From: Aurantibacter crassamenti
Lineage (GTDB): Bacteria; Bacteroidota; Bacteroidia; Flavobacteriales; Flavobacteriaceae
Assembly: GCF_016811105.1 (NCBI RefSeq)
Contig: NZ_JAFBGM010000002.1
Location: forward strand, 1,116,001-1,180,000
Reading direction: 5' to 3'
DNA length: 64,000 bases
A program made the position numbers and the translations under genes. Positions 39,183-47,938 of this stretch are shown here, in pieces; positions within the stretch are counted from its first letter, which is position 1, and every line of letters begins with the position of its first letter. The notes under the pieces are model-generated. The model had not been told where the DNA came from, searched no databases, and was given only the letters and a program-made list of their open reading frames with translations.

Positions 39183-39581
39183 TTAATCGTTAGTTGGTTA
39201 TTTTTTAATGGGAGAACCAAAAAGCATTTAATACCTTTTATTCAAATTTAATCTGTAACCAATTGACTGTTAAATAAATGTTGTGTAAGTGCAAATAATA
39301 AATGTCTACATAGATAAAAGTGAAGGTTTCTAATTAATTATAGAAGTGATACTCGTATTTACACTAAAAAAATAAACTATTTATATGGCCAAATAAATAT
39401 TATTAGACTACAAATAGTAGAGATTTAACTTACTTTTATAATACTTATTCAAATAAATTAGCAATAATAATTTACTAATAAAATGAGTTACAATATGGAA
39501 GAAAACAGCTATTTAGCTACATAGATTTATTGATGATAATAGTTAAAAAGCATCTTATTATCAATATAATAATCACTAATA
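39183..39581 (-). other. intergenic region upstream of the 1832 aa gene
   Basis: A very AT-rich 399 bp gap with no gene. The half next to the 1832 aa gene holds the shared promoter element. In the other half, downstream of the beta-helix gene, no convincing terminator hairpin was found. Confidence 0.55.
39243..39330 (-). promoter_or_regulatory. shared two-box regulatory element plus -7 box, 1832 aa gene
   Basis: On the - strand: GAAACC (39325-39330), 35 bases, CTTACACAACA (39279-39289), 28 bases, TAAATTTG (39243-39250). The predicted start of transcription is near 39236, about 54 bases before the ATG. Similarity to the fibre operon promoter extends past the 11-mer into TTTATTT and CAG. Confidence 0.55.
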
Positions 39582-42500
39582 CTAGTTCTTTTTCACTCTA
39601 TAGGTAATTCTACGATTTGTAATAATCGTATAGGTCTTTAATATACTTTCAGGCGAAAATTCTGAAGTACTATTTGCAATTGTAGCGGTTGAAGTTAATA
39701 AACTACCTACTACTGCACCTAGAGGTGCAGGAAAAACCACCTTATATCTATTTGTATTGTCTGTATTACCATCAATATCAGTATAGGTGTCTATTCTAGA
39801 ATCCGCGTCATTAACACCCCCTTCAATTACGGTACCGATATACAATTGCCCCTCTCCATAATCTTTTGACAATCCCATTGCGTTATCACCTGATATTGCT
39901 GAACCTTCGTTAATATCAGTTAAAAATAATTCAATGGTTGAACCGGGTCGTGACCAACCTTCAATTACTATATTACCACCTGATAGATAAGCACCTGAGA
40001 TTAGCGGAAAATTAAGAACTCCATTAGGCCCATTATCAGAATCTCCTGAATCATTTAGTGTTACACCATCATTTAAAATATCAATACCTAGCGCTGGTGA
40101 TACCGTTCCATTCGCATAAATAGAATTTTGTGAAATCAAGTTTCCTGTTGAGTTACCACCCATTAAAACAATACCTGCACCTCCATTTGAAGCAACAATG
40201 TTGTTTGTTATAGCTGAATCATCACCAAATAATGAAACTCCAGCATTATTTATAGAACCTCCACAATTCCCACCATTTTGACCAGAATTAATAATAGTAT
40301 TTTCAGAAATGGTAATGCCACCAGAACCTGTCTCAATTTCAATTCCAAAAGAAGCAGCACTACTGATTAGATTTTGAGTAATTGAAATACCTGTGCCACT
40401 TTCAATAAGAATATTGTCATTACAGGCGCCATTACCATTTATGGTTATTTCATTATTTCTAACTAAAGTTGATGTACCTCCATTTATCCATACCCCTTGA
40501 TCTGTATTATCACTTATATAATTTGCTTCTATAATTGCGGTTCCTCCAGTAATTTCTACACCTGAATCAATATTTCCAATTGCACTACCTAAGGCATTTA
40601 CCCCCAATAAGTTATTACTTATAATTGCAGAACCATTTTGGATTCTAACACCAGCATTATTATTCGCATTTACAGCAATACTTCTAATAGTTGTATTCGT
40701 TCCCGTAAGTTTCAAAACATCACCTCCAGCTCGATAAACTTGAATTTCAGGACGATTAAAATCTGGCAATATATTGCTTGAAGTACCAACACTTGTTCCA
40801 CCAGAACCTACTGTACCAGTATTTGAATTTCCTGAATATGCCGTTTGCGTTCTTCCATCAATATTTGTATTTGTACCTGCTATAATACTCAATGGATTTC
40901 CATTGGAAATGACGATATCAAAATAACCATTAATAAAATTTACATCTGCTGTTCTGCCTAGTGCATCACTTGTAGGAGGTATCATAAATACAGAAGTATC
41001 ATCGCCAGGTGCAGGGTCAAAAATACCATTCGCCTCTATATCAAGTCCAGTTTCATCTAGATTATTAGAATTAATAATAAATTGCTCCAATGAACCCTGA
41101 CCATTTTCATTTGTATTTACGATGGTGTTGAAATTAAAACCAAAATCTACACCTACTACTCCATTACTGGCAACTGAAATTAATGAAACCGACTGCGCAT
41201 CTGTCAGAATTCCTAATGCTGCATCTTGCGTTGCAGCCGGATTTGCACCTCCTATTTCTGTGGTAACATCGTTGAGAAGCGTAGCATCTCCATAATTTCT
41301 ATAGGTTTGCACTGCAAAACAAGCTGTACAATTCAATCCATTTCCTCTGCTTGAACGAACAGAAGAGTTTACCACCTTTACCAAATAATCACCATCTTGC
41401 ATACCTGCAAAAGTATAATCGCCATTTACATTAGTATTTTTTCGTTCAATAAAAGTTCCATCGGACTCATATAATTCAACAATAGCCGCAGTAACCGGTA
41501 CTCCACCTGAAGTGAGTTGATCTCGTCCATTACCTCCTGGATAATTTACATCTTCAAAAACGGTACCTGTAATAAGGTTAGAAGGTACTTTAATGACAAC
41601 CGCATTATTGATTACATAATCTTGGCCTACATCTACATTTGCGGTTACCTGACTATCACCTGGTGTAATAAAAGTTGAAATATCATAGGTATCAAGGTCA
41701 AGACCATAAATATTGGGTGTATTGTATACTGGCGGTACTGAATTATCAAAAATAGACGAATTGTATGCATTATTACCAGGGTTACCACCGTCACCTGTTA
41801 AGTTAAAATTGGTATTTGCTTGATTTGTAATAGAAAGTGCTTCAGGGTTAGTACCTGTATTACCATCTAAGGTCTCATCACCTTCCCAAGATAAAAATGT
41901 TGCTTTAGCTCCTGCTCCTGCAATCGCAAAGAATGAATCTAGAGTAAAGGATGTACCTGCATTTTGTAAACCATCAAAACCTTGATATAAGTTAATGTTA
42001 ACCGCAGGTAAATTAGAATCTTCGTAAAAAACTATTAATGACCACCCACCTAAAACAGTAGCTGTTGAGCAAAAATTATTAGAAGTATCAACTGTCAATC
42101 CAGAAAAATCAAAGTCATTGGTATTTATATTCGTAATACCACTTACCAATGAAGTCACATCACTTACATAGCCGAAAAAACTTAGATTAGTACCACTCGC
42201 ATTAAATGTAGTTTGATAAACAAAACCGGCGTCAACTGTTTGCCCCTCAAAAGTTATCTGCTCGTCACGAATGTAACTAGAATGTGCCCAATATAAGTAT
42301 GCTGCTGCTATGTTTCCTGTATTTGTTATTGGGGCTACCAACCTATTAGTTGAAGTAGTTTGAATTGCACAAGCGTTGGCTCCATTACTTTGTGTACGCA
42401 AACTACCACCAGTAGTAGTGTAGTCAAAATCTCCATCGAACTGTTTAAACAAGGTTAAGGGTACATTTGCTAAAATTTGAGAATTAATTGTACCAACCCC

Positions 42501-44792
42501 GGTATCATCAAAATTTACAGGTACATCTGGAGCATTAGCTCCTGTAAACTCAATAGTAAAATTTTCATCAAATTCCGGAACTCCATCGTTAATAATGGGA
42601 ACGGAAATTGTACGTTGATTTCCTATTTCCCCGCTAAAAGTTAATGTTCCGGTCGTTGTAGTATAATCGCTACCTGCTAAAGCAGAGCCATTTGTTGTTG
42701 TATAATCTACTGTAAACTGTGTATTTACAAAACCAAGTAAAAACACATTACGACCATGTGCAGCTCGTGTTGAAGTAACCGTAAAAACTGCAGTACCTGC
42801 ATCCTCGTCTACTGTGACATCATCAATTACCAATCGTGGACCTTCTTGATAACATTTAACTACAGCCTGAAAACCCGTTCCAGTATTATTGTTATTAGAA
42901 GTAAATCTAAAGGTTAAACAACCTGAGCCACCAGAAGAAGAAATATTTGTTGGAATATTGTTATTATCATATTGACCAATTAAGGTAGCACTTGTAGAAT
43001 TACCGTCATAGACGTACAGCATATCACCACTAATGACATCAAAATTTGAGAAATCAGTACTTAAGTAATGATTTGCTGTATCTGGACAAATAGTATAAAC
43101 AACATCTAGATTATTGGCATAATTTGAAGTACCACCTGGATCTAAAAAAGCATCACTACACGTGTTAACTGTAACTCCATTCGTCATTATCAAGACATCA
43201 TCGTCATTTATAGTGCCTAAAGCTGTATCTGAAATAATAACCGAAGCATCTGAAACACTAGTAAATTCAATAGAATATGTTTCAGGGTTCTCAAATGAAC
43301 CATCATCCAAAATTGACACGGTTATAGTTTCTGTATCACCGGCTATCCCACTAAAAGTCAAAGTACCACCCGAAATCGAGGTATAATCACTACCTGCAAT
43401 TGCCGTACCATCGACAGTCTGGTAACTTGCTGAAAAGGGTCCAGTAGTGTTCGTACCTATATGAGTTACTGTGAAAACAGCATTTCCGTCATCTTCATTA
43501 ACAACAATATCAGAAATAGTCAATTGAGGTACTCTATCAATACAAGTAATAGCCGCTTCCCATCCAGCTCTAGTAACACTACCATCAGATGTAAATCTGA
43601 ATGTTAGACATCCTGCCGCATTAGTTGAAGTTATGGTGGTTGGAGGGGGATTTGCACTGTCAAACTGACCAATTAAAGCGCCACCAGTATTTGATCCATC
43701 ATATATATACAAATAATCATAGCCCGATTCAACATCGAATGTTGAAAAGCTAATGCTCAGGTCCGAATTTACAGAATCAGGACAAAGCGTATATGTTCTA
43801 TCTTGATTATTTGAATAATTTCCAAAACCACCATTATCAAAAAAAGTTCCGCTACATGTATTATCAGTAATACCATTAGTGATTATGAACGAATCATTGT
43901 CGTTGATTGAACCTATGGCCGTGTCTGAAATATCTACAGCATTATTTGTAGCAGAAACAAACTCAATAAAAAATGTTTCAGAAGATTCGGTATCCGAATC
44001 ATCTGTTATTAAAACAGTAATTTGCTCCGTATCACCTGATGTTCCATTAAATGTAATTGTTCCTGTGTAAAATCCTGATGCAGTCGAATAATCCAATCCT
44101 TGGGTTGCAGTACCTGCAATTATCGAATAATTCACCACATATGGACCTAAAGTATTTGGCCCAGAATGTGTTACAGTAAACACAGCAGAACCTGAACCTT
44201 CATCTACAACTTCATCACCTATACTAATGGAAGGACCATAAGTCGCTGTAAACAATACATTATCAATATAAATACGTTCATTATTTCCCCAGCCACCGCT
44301 ATTCGAGACAAAACGAATCTCTGAATTAGTGGAAATTTGATTCGTCGTTAATGTATGCGTAATAGTACTAGAATTAGTAATATTTATAGATGCAATTGTT
44401 TCCCAAGATGAACTGGTATCATTCCATAGTTCCACATTTAAACCTTCGTTTCCCCTGTCATCGGCATCATAATCAAAAGTAAGAATTACCGAATTAGCGC
44501 CATTTAGGTTTAAAGTTCGGCCTATTCTGTCATTGCTATCAAGTTCATCAAACCTTAATTGATTACTCGATTCATGATTTCTTATGCGAATATTACCACC
44601 TGAAGGACTATCTCCATCGTTATCTTCATCCCAACCTGATGAAAAATTAGAAGATCCATTATTATTTGAATATGAAACGTTATTGAAATTATCGTTGTAT
44701 GTTTCTTGACTATAAGCAAAAGTTATAGAAACCAAAAGCCACGTAACAAATGGAAGAAAAAAATTAAATTTATTCGATTTTAAAAGTATCAT
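39582..44792 (-). CDS. ~1736 aa Calx-beta/CUB/beta-helix surface protein
   Basis: The start is set at the ATG at 44792, which begins a clean signal peptide (residues 1-29, ending FAYSQ); a GTG five codons upstream is the alternative. Order: a galactose-binding-like N-terminal domain (about 30-170), then Calx-beta, CUB-like (DYLYIYDGSN, paired cysteines), Calx-beta, CUB-like, Calx-beta to about residue 770. A domain of about 290 residues beginning LTLFKQFDGDF, resembling DUF3344, follows, then a SdrD-B-like Cna domain (TGTVFEDVNYPG...GDYLVKV), a right-handed parallel beta-helix (about 1260-1590, many NNxI/SGxGIxI turns), and a final beta domain ending ITNRRITYRVKK. No type A or B sorting domain is present. 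A C6 tract lies at -3 to -8 of the ATG. Probably exported; the substrate is unknown, though beta-helices often bind or process polysaccharide. Confidence 0.85.
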   Translation of the reverse strand: MILLKSNKFNFFLPFVTWLLVSITFAYSQETYNDNFNNVSYSNNNGSSNFSSGWDEDNDGDSPSGGNIRIRNHESSNQLRFDELDSNDRIGRTLNLNGANSVILTFDYDADDRGNEGLNVELWNDTSSSWETIASINITNSSTITHTLTTNQISTNSEIRFVSNSGGWGNNERIYIDNVLFTATYGPSISIGDEVVDEGSGSAVFTVTHSGPNTLGPYVVNYSIIAGTATQGLDYSTASGFYTGTITFNGTSGDTEQITVLITDDSDTESSETFFIEFVSATNNAVDISDTAIGSINDNDSFIITNGITDNTCSGTFFDNGGFGNYSNNQDRTYTLCPDSVNSDLSISFSTFDVESGYDYLYIYDGSNTGGALIGQFDSANPPPTTITSTNAAGCLTFRFTSDGSVTRAGWEAAITCIDRVPQLTISDIVVNEDDGNAVFTVTHIGTNTTGPFSASYQTVDGTAIAGSDYTSISGGTLTFSGIAGDTETITVSILDDGSFENPETYSIEFTSVSDASVIISDTALGTINDDDVLIMTNGVTVNTCSDAFLDPGGTSNYANNLDVVYTICPDTANHYLSTDFSNFDVISGDMLYVYDGNSTSATLIGQYDNNNIPTNISSSGGSGCLTFRFTSNNNNTGTGFQAVVKCYQEGPRLVIDDVTVDEDAGTAVFTVTSTRAAHGRNVFLLGFVNTQFTVDYTTTNGSALAGSDYTTTTGTLTFSGEIGNQRTISVPIINDGVPEFDENFTIEFTGANAPDVPVNFDDTGVGTINSQILANVPLTLFKQFDGDFDYTTTGGSLRTQSNGANACAIQTTSTNRLVAPITNTGNIAAAYLYWAHSSYIRDEQITFEGQTVDAGFVYQTTFNASGTNLSFFGYVSDVTSLVSGITNINTNDFDFSGLTVDTSNNFCSTATVLGGWSLIVFYEDSNLPAVNINLYQGFDGLQNAGTSFTLDSFFAIAGAGAKATFLSWEGDETLDGNTGTNPEALSITNQANTNFNLTGDGGNPGNNAYNSSIFDNSVPPVYNTPNIYGLDLDTYDISTFITPGDSQVTANVDVGQDYVINNAVVIKVPSNLITGTVFEDVNYPGGNGRDQLTSGGVPVTAAIVELYESDGTFIERKNTNVNGDYTFAGMQDGDYLVKVVNSSVRSSRGNGLNCTACFAVQTYRNYGDATLLNDVTTEIGGANPAATQDAALGILTDAQSVSLISVASNGVVGVDFGFNFNTIVNTNENGQGSLEQFIINSNNLDETGLDIEANGIFDPAPGDDTSVFMIPPTSDALGRTADVNFINGYFDIVISNGNPLSIIAGTNTNIDGRTQTAYSGNSNTGTVGSGGTSVGTSSNILPDFNRPEIQVYRAGGDVLKLTGTNTTIRSIAVNANNNAGVRIQNGSAIISNNLLGVNALGSAIGNIDSGVEITGGTAIIEANYISDNTDQGVWINGGTSTLVRNNEITINGNGACNDNILIESGTGISITQNLISSAASFGIEIETGSGGITISENTIINSGQNGGNCGGSINNAGVSLFGDDSAITNNIVASNGGAGIVLMGGNSTGNLISQNSIYANGTVSPALGIDILNDGVTLNDSGDSDNGPNGVLNFPLISGAYLSGGNIVIEGWSRPGSTIELFLTDINEGSAISGDNAMGLSKDYGEGQLYIGTVIEGGVNDADSRIDTYTDIDGNTDNTNRYKVVFPAPLGAVVGSLLTSTATIANSTSEFSPESILKTYTIITNRRITYRVKKN
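39585..39623 (-). other. C-terminal tail segment encoding ITNRRITYRVKK
   Basis: The last 13 codons encode ITNRRITYRVKKN, the partner of the 33687-33725 tail. The tail is basic in otherwise acidic proteins. Confidence 0.75.
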
Positions 44793-44840
44793 TTGGGGGG
44801 TAAACACATATCATTTTCAAAAATAGAATCAATAACCCCT

Positions 44841-44904
44841 CAAACATAATATTTGTTGTATACTGCCTGAATAGCGTCACCAACCTAATAAAAAGTAGTG
44901 TAAG
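44841..44904 (-). promoter_or_regulatory. possible promoter of the beta-helix gene with variant upstream box
   Basis: On the - strand a TATGTTTG box (44841-44848) lies 48 bases before the ATG. A variant of the shared box, CTTACACTAC (44895-44904), is found further upstream, but 45-46 bases from the -7 box instead of 27-28, and no GAAACC is present, so this is weaker than the other two. Confidence 0.35.
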
Positions 44905-44955
44905 CATTATATTATTGCCCAAATTAATTTGGCAGTATTGGAATTGAACTTAACA

Positions 44956-44986
44956 AAAAAGCAACTAGTTTTATTAGTTGCTTTTT
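44956..44986 (-). terminator. terminator after the OmpA-family gene
   Basis: A perfect 12 bp inverted repeat (44956-44967 with 44975-44986; GCAACTA/TAGTTGC plus A/T flanks) with a 7 base loop, ending in T residues on the - strand, about 20 bases after the stop at 45007. It closes the 1005 aa / SprF / OmpA operon. Confidence 0.85.
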
Positions 44987-45006
44987 GTACATACTTTATT
45001 AAAGCG

Positions 45007-46947
45007 TTATTCCATGATTATGAACTCAGACCGACGATTTAGTTCATGTTGAGCGGCCGAACATTTTACGCCGTTTGCACATTCATTAAACAACTTGGTT
45101 TCACCATAACCTTCACCTTGAAGTCTCGCTTTCTCAATACCTTTAGAAATCATATAATTAACGGTAGCTTCAGCCCTTTTCTGTGATAACCACAAGTTAT
45201 AAGAATCTTTACCTCTACTATCGGTATGTGAATTTACTTTAATTCTTAAGCTAGGATACTTTTCCATCGCCGCTATTACTTTTTCAACTTCAATTTCAGA
45301 ATCCTTTCGAATATTGTACTTATCAAAATCGAAATAAATGGTACTTAATTGAAGTAATTTAGACAAATCGTCTCCAAATCCAGCGGTTACAGTATCTCGT
45401 TCTAGATAAAAATCTATGATTTTTGGTTTGCCATCAGATTTACCAATATATTCTTCAGAAGGTACATATCCCTCAATTTGAGCTCGCACAAAATTACCTT
45501 GATTACAATCTAATGAAAGAGAATATTTTCCTTCAGAATCTGTGATTGTAGACATTATCTCTTCATTGTTTTCATCAATGACCTTTACCGTAGCACCGAC
45601 CAAAACTTCATTTGATATTTTATCTCTAACCGTTCCTGTAATCTCTTGCTTGCAGTCAAACATGAGTGGTTTATTCTCCGTAAAACTATAGATATCATCA
45701 GCACCTTGACCTTCTGGTCTGTTTGAAGCAAAATACCCTTTTCTAGATGCTTCATCCATTATAAAAGTAAAATCATCCATTTTACTATTGATAGGCTCTC
45801 CTACATTTAAAATAGCACCATCATATTTACTATTGGCTATCTTAGTACCAAAAACGTCTAAACCACCTAATCCAGGGTGCCCATCTGAAGAGAAATACAA
45901 TATCTCTTCACTAGTTACAAACGGAAATGTTTCTCTAGCCTCAGTATTAATCGTATTACCTAGATTAACAGGTTCTCCAAAACTACCATCTTCTTTAATT
46001 TCTACTTTGAAAATATCAGATTCCCCCAAACTTCCGGTCATATCAGATGCAAAATACATGGTCTTTTCATCTGGCCCCAATACTGGATGTGCCACAGAAT
46101 ATGAATCGCTATTAAAAGAAAGTTCTTCTATATTTTGCCATATACCATCTTTTAAGGTTGACTTAAAAATCTTTAATCGAATTACTCCATTCTCGTCTTT
46201 TATGTACTTACCTCCTTTAAAATTGTTTCTAGTAAAGTACATCGTGTTACCATCTTTTGTGGTAACAGAAGTAGATTCATGCAATCTTGTATTTACATCT
46301 TTACTAAGCTTAGTCACTAAATTATCAGAAACACTATCAGCATTGACTTTATATAAATCTAAAAAATCTTTAGAGTTCCATGTGTGTCTATAACGTGCTA
46401 AATTACCAGTATCTCTATCCGAAGAGAATATTAATCCTTCTTTATAAAAAGCAGGAGCAAACTCAGAATATGGTGAATTGTATTGAAAAGGACCTACGTC
46501 ATATCGACCAGAATTTCTCTTGATTTCGGCCATATAATCTTTATCATTTTTATATACGTCAGCTCTTATATCATCAGAAGTAAGTTCGGTAAATTTAGAC
46601 ATCATTTTATTTGACTCGTCGTAATTTCCGATTGATTTCAAACACTGTGCATATCTAAAATAATGTTCAGGACCTGCATCTGTAGTATAGGTCTCAATTA
46701 ACTTCTTATAGGTTTTAGCTGCTTCATCATAATCCGCATTAAAATAATAAGAATTACTTAATTTTTTCAACAAGTCAGCAGAAACAAACCCCTTATCCAT
46801 CACCCTTTTATAGATATCTATGGCAGGGCGAAAAGAATATTGATCATAATCTAAATCAGCCTTATTTACTAATCGTTCTTGCGCATTACCTGTGAAATTA
46901 ATCACAAGTGCTAAAAACGTAACTAATACTGTTATTCTTTTTGTCAT
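45007..46947 (-). CDS. OmpA-family PorE-like protein with TPR and PD40 repeats
   Basis: This 646 aa protein has a signal peptide (about 1-23, ending GNAQ), TPR helices (about 30-130), a beta-propeller of WD40-like PD40 strands (about 160-430, e.g. LIFSSDRDTG, MYFASDM, YFSSDGHPGLGG), a carboxypeptidase-regulatory-like domain (about 435-515, ITGTVRDK...EGKYSL) and a C-terminal OmpA domain (about 535-646, IYFDFDKYNIR, HTDSRG, NRRSEF). This order matches the PorE-type proteins that tie T9SS outer-membrane parts to peptidoglycan. The gene starts 11 bases after a SprF-like gene, which itself follows a type B adhesin, forming the common triad. A link between the surface adhesin module and the cell wall is inferred. 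Confidence 0.9.
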   Translation of the reverse strand: MTKRITVLVTFLALVINFTGNAQERLVNKADLDYDQYSFRPAIDIYKRVMDKGFVSADLLKKLSNSYYFNADYDEAAKTYKKLIETYTTDAGPEHYFRYAQCLKSIGNYDESNKMMSKFTELTSDDIRADVYKNDKDYMAEIKRNSGRYDVGPFQYNSPYSEFAPAFYKEGLIFSSDRDTGNLARYRHTWNSKDFLDLYKVNADSVSDNLVTKLSKDVNTRLHESTSVTTKDGNTMYFTRNNFKGGKYIKDENGVIRLKIFKSTLKDGIWQNIEELSFNSDSYSVAHPVLGPDEKTMYFASDMTGSLGESDIFKVEIKEDGSFGEPVNLGNTINTEARETFPFVTSEEILYFSSDGHPGLGGLDVFGTKIANSKYDGAILNVGEPINSKMDDFTFIMDEASRKGYFASNRPEGQGADDIYSFTENKPLMFDCKQEITGTVRDKISNEVLVGATVKVIDENNEEIMSTITDSEGKYSLSLDCNQGNFVRAQIEGYVPSEEYIGKSDGKPKIIDFYLERDTVTAGFGDDLSKLLQLSTIYFDFDKYNIRKDSEIEVEKVIAAMEKYPSLRIKVNSHTDSRGKDSYNLWLSQKRAEATVNYMISKGIEKARLQGEGYGETKLFNECANGVKCSAAQHELNRRSEFIIME

Positions 46948-46958
46948 TGTTCCCGATT

Positions 46959-47924
46959 TTAGAAGAATCGTGGTGATACTAATTTTTGGAATGATTTAAG
47001 TAATTCAAATCGTAAAAACACTTCAAATGACCCATCATTAAATTGGGTACCACCTAACTCTGTAGTTTCACGGTCATACGCTAAACCTAACATTAACTGG
47101 TCTGATAATTGAAAACCGACTATAGCACTTACTGCAGCATCCCATCTATAAGCGGCACCAAAATTAAATTTATCATTGAAAAGGAAATTCGCTGAAAAAT
47201 CTATTTGAAGTGGAGCACCGCTAACAACTTTGGTTAAAATAGCAGGTTTAAATTTAAAATTATTATTCAAATCAAATACGTAACCTGTTATAAGATAAAA
47301 ATTCATACGCTCTTTAGCAAGGAAATCAACAGCATCATCATCTGTTCCTGAACGATCAAAATGTTCGGTCTCAAGTAAATTTGGAGCTGAAAGACCTGCA
47401 TAGAACTTATCTGTATGATAATACACACCTAAACCGAAATTAGGTGAAAACTTATTTTGTATATCATCTGTATTTACAGTTTCGCGAAATTGTTCATCAT
47501 CTCGCTGCCTTAAACCTTCAAAATCTAGGTTCAATAAATTTCCACCAGCCTTTAAGCCAAATGAAAGTTTACCATCTAAAGAAACATCAATGGTATAGGA
47601 TAAAACAGCATCAAAATAAGTCTCTTGAACTACTCCTTCTCCAATTTTATCATTCACTATTGAAATACCATAACCTAAATTACTATTTCTAATAGGAGAA
47701 TGTAAATTAAGTGTTTGCGTTACAGGGCCACCTTCTAAACCGACCCATTGAGACCTATATAATGCAGCTGCACTTAATTGCCCTCTAGACCCAGCGTAAG
47801 CGGGGTTCACACTCATAGTATTGAACATATATTGGGTATACTGTGCGTCTTGTTGCGCACTGGCTGTCTCCCAAAAAATCAACATTAAAAACAATGATGC
47901 GAGGAAACTCTTTTTAACTATCAT
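46959..47924 (-). CDS. PorP/SprF family outer-membrane protein, second copy
   Basis: This 321 aa outer-membrane barrel has a signal peptide (about 1-23, ending ASA), then QQDAQYTQYMFNTMSVNPAYAG directly after the cut. The body is close to the copy at 23635 (shared KERMNFYLITGYVFDLN and KFNFGAAYRWDAAVSAIVGF-type segments), with an insertion near residue 205. Both copies end SPRFF. It lies 14 bases after the 1005 aa type B protein and 11 bases before the OmpA-family gene. By analogy with SprF it should help export or anchor the 1005 aa protein. Two copies beside different sorting-domain variants suggest matched pairs. Confidence 0.93.
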   Translation of the reverse strand: MIVKKSFLASLFLMLIFWETASAQQDAQYTQYMFNTMSVNPAYAGSRGQLSAAALYRSQWVGLEGGPVTQTLNLHSPIRNSNLGYGISIVNDKIGEGVVQETYFDAVLSYTIDVSLDGKLSFGLKAGGNLLNLDFEGLRQRDDEQFRETVNTDDIQNKFSPNFGLGVYYHTDKFYAGLSAPNLLETEHFDRSGTDDDAVDFLAKERMNFYLITGYVFDLNNNFKFKPAILTKVVSGAPLQIDFSANFLFNDKFNFGAAYRWDAAVSAIVGFQLSDQLMLGLAYDRETTELGGTQFNDGSFEVFLRFELLKSFQKLVSPRFF

Positions 47925-47938
47925 AAGTCAGTAATAAA

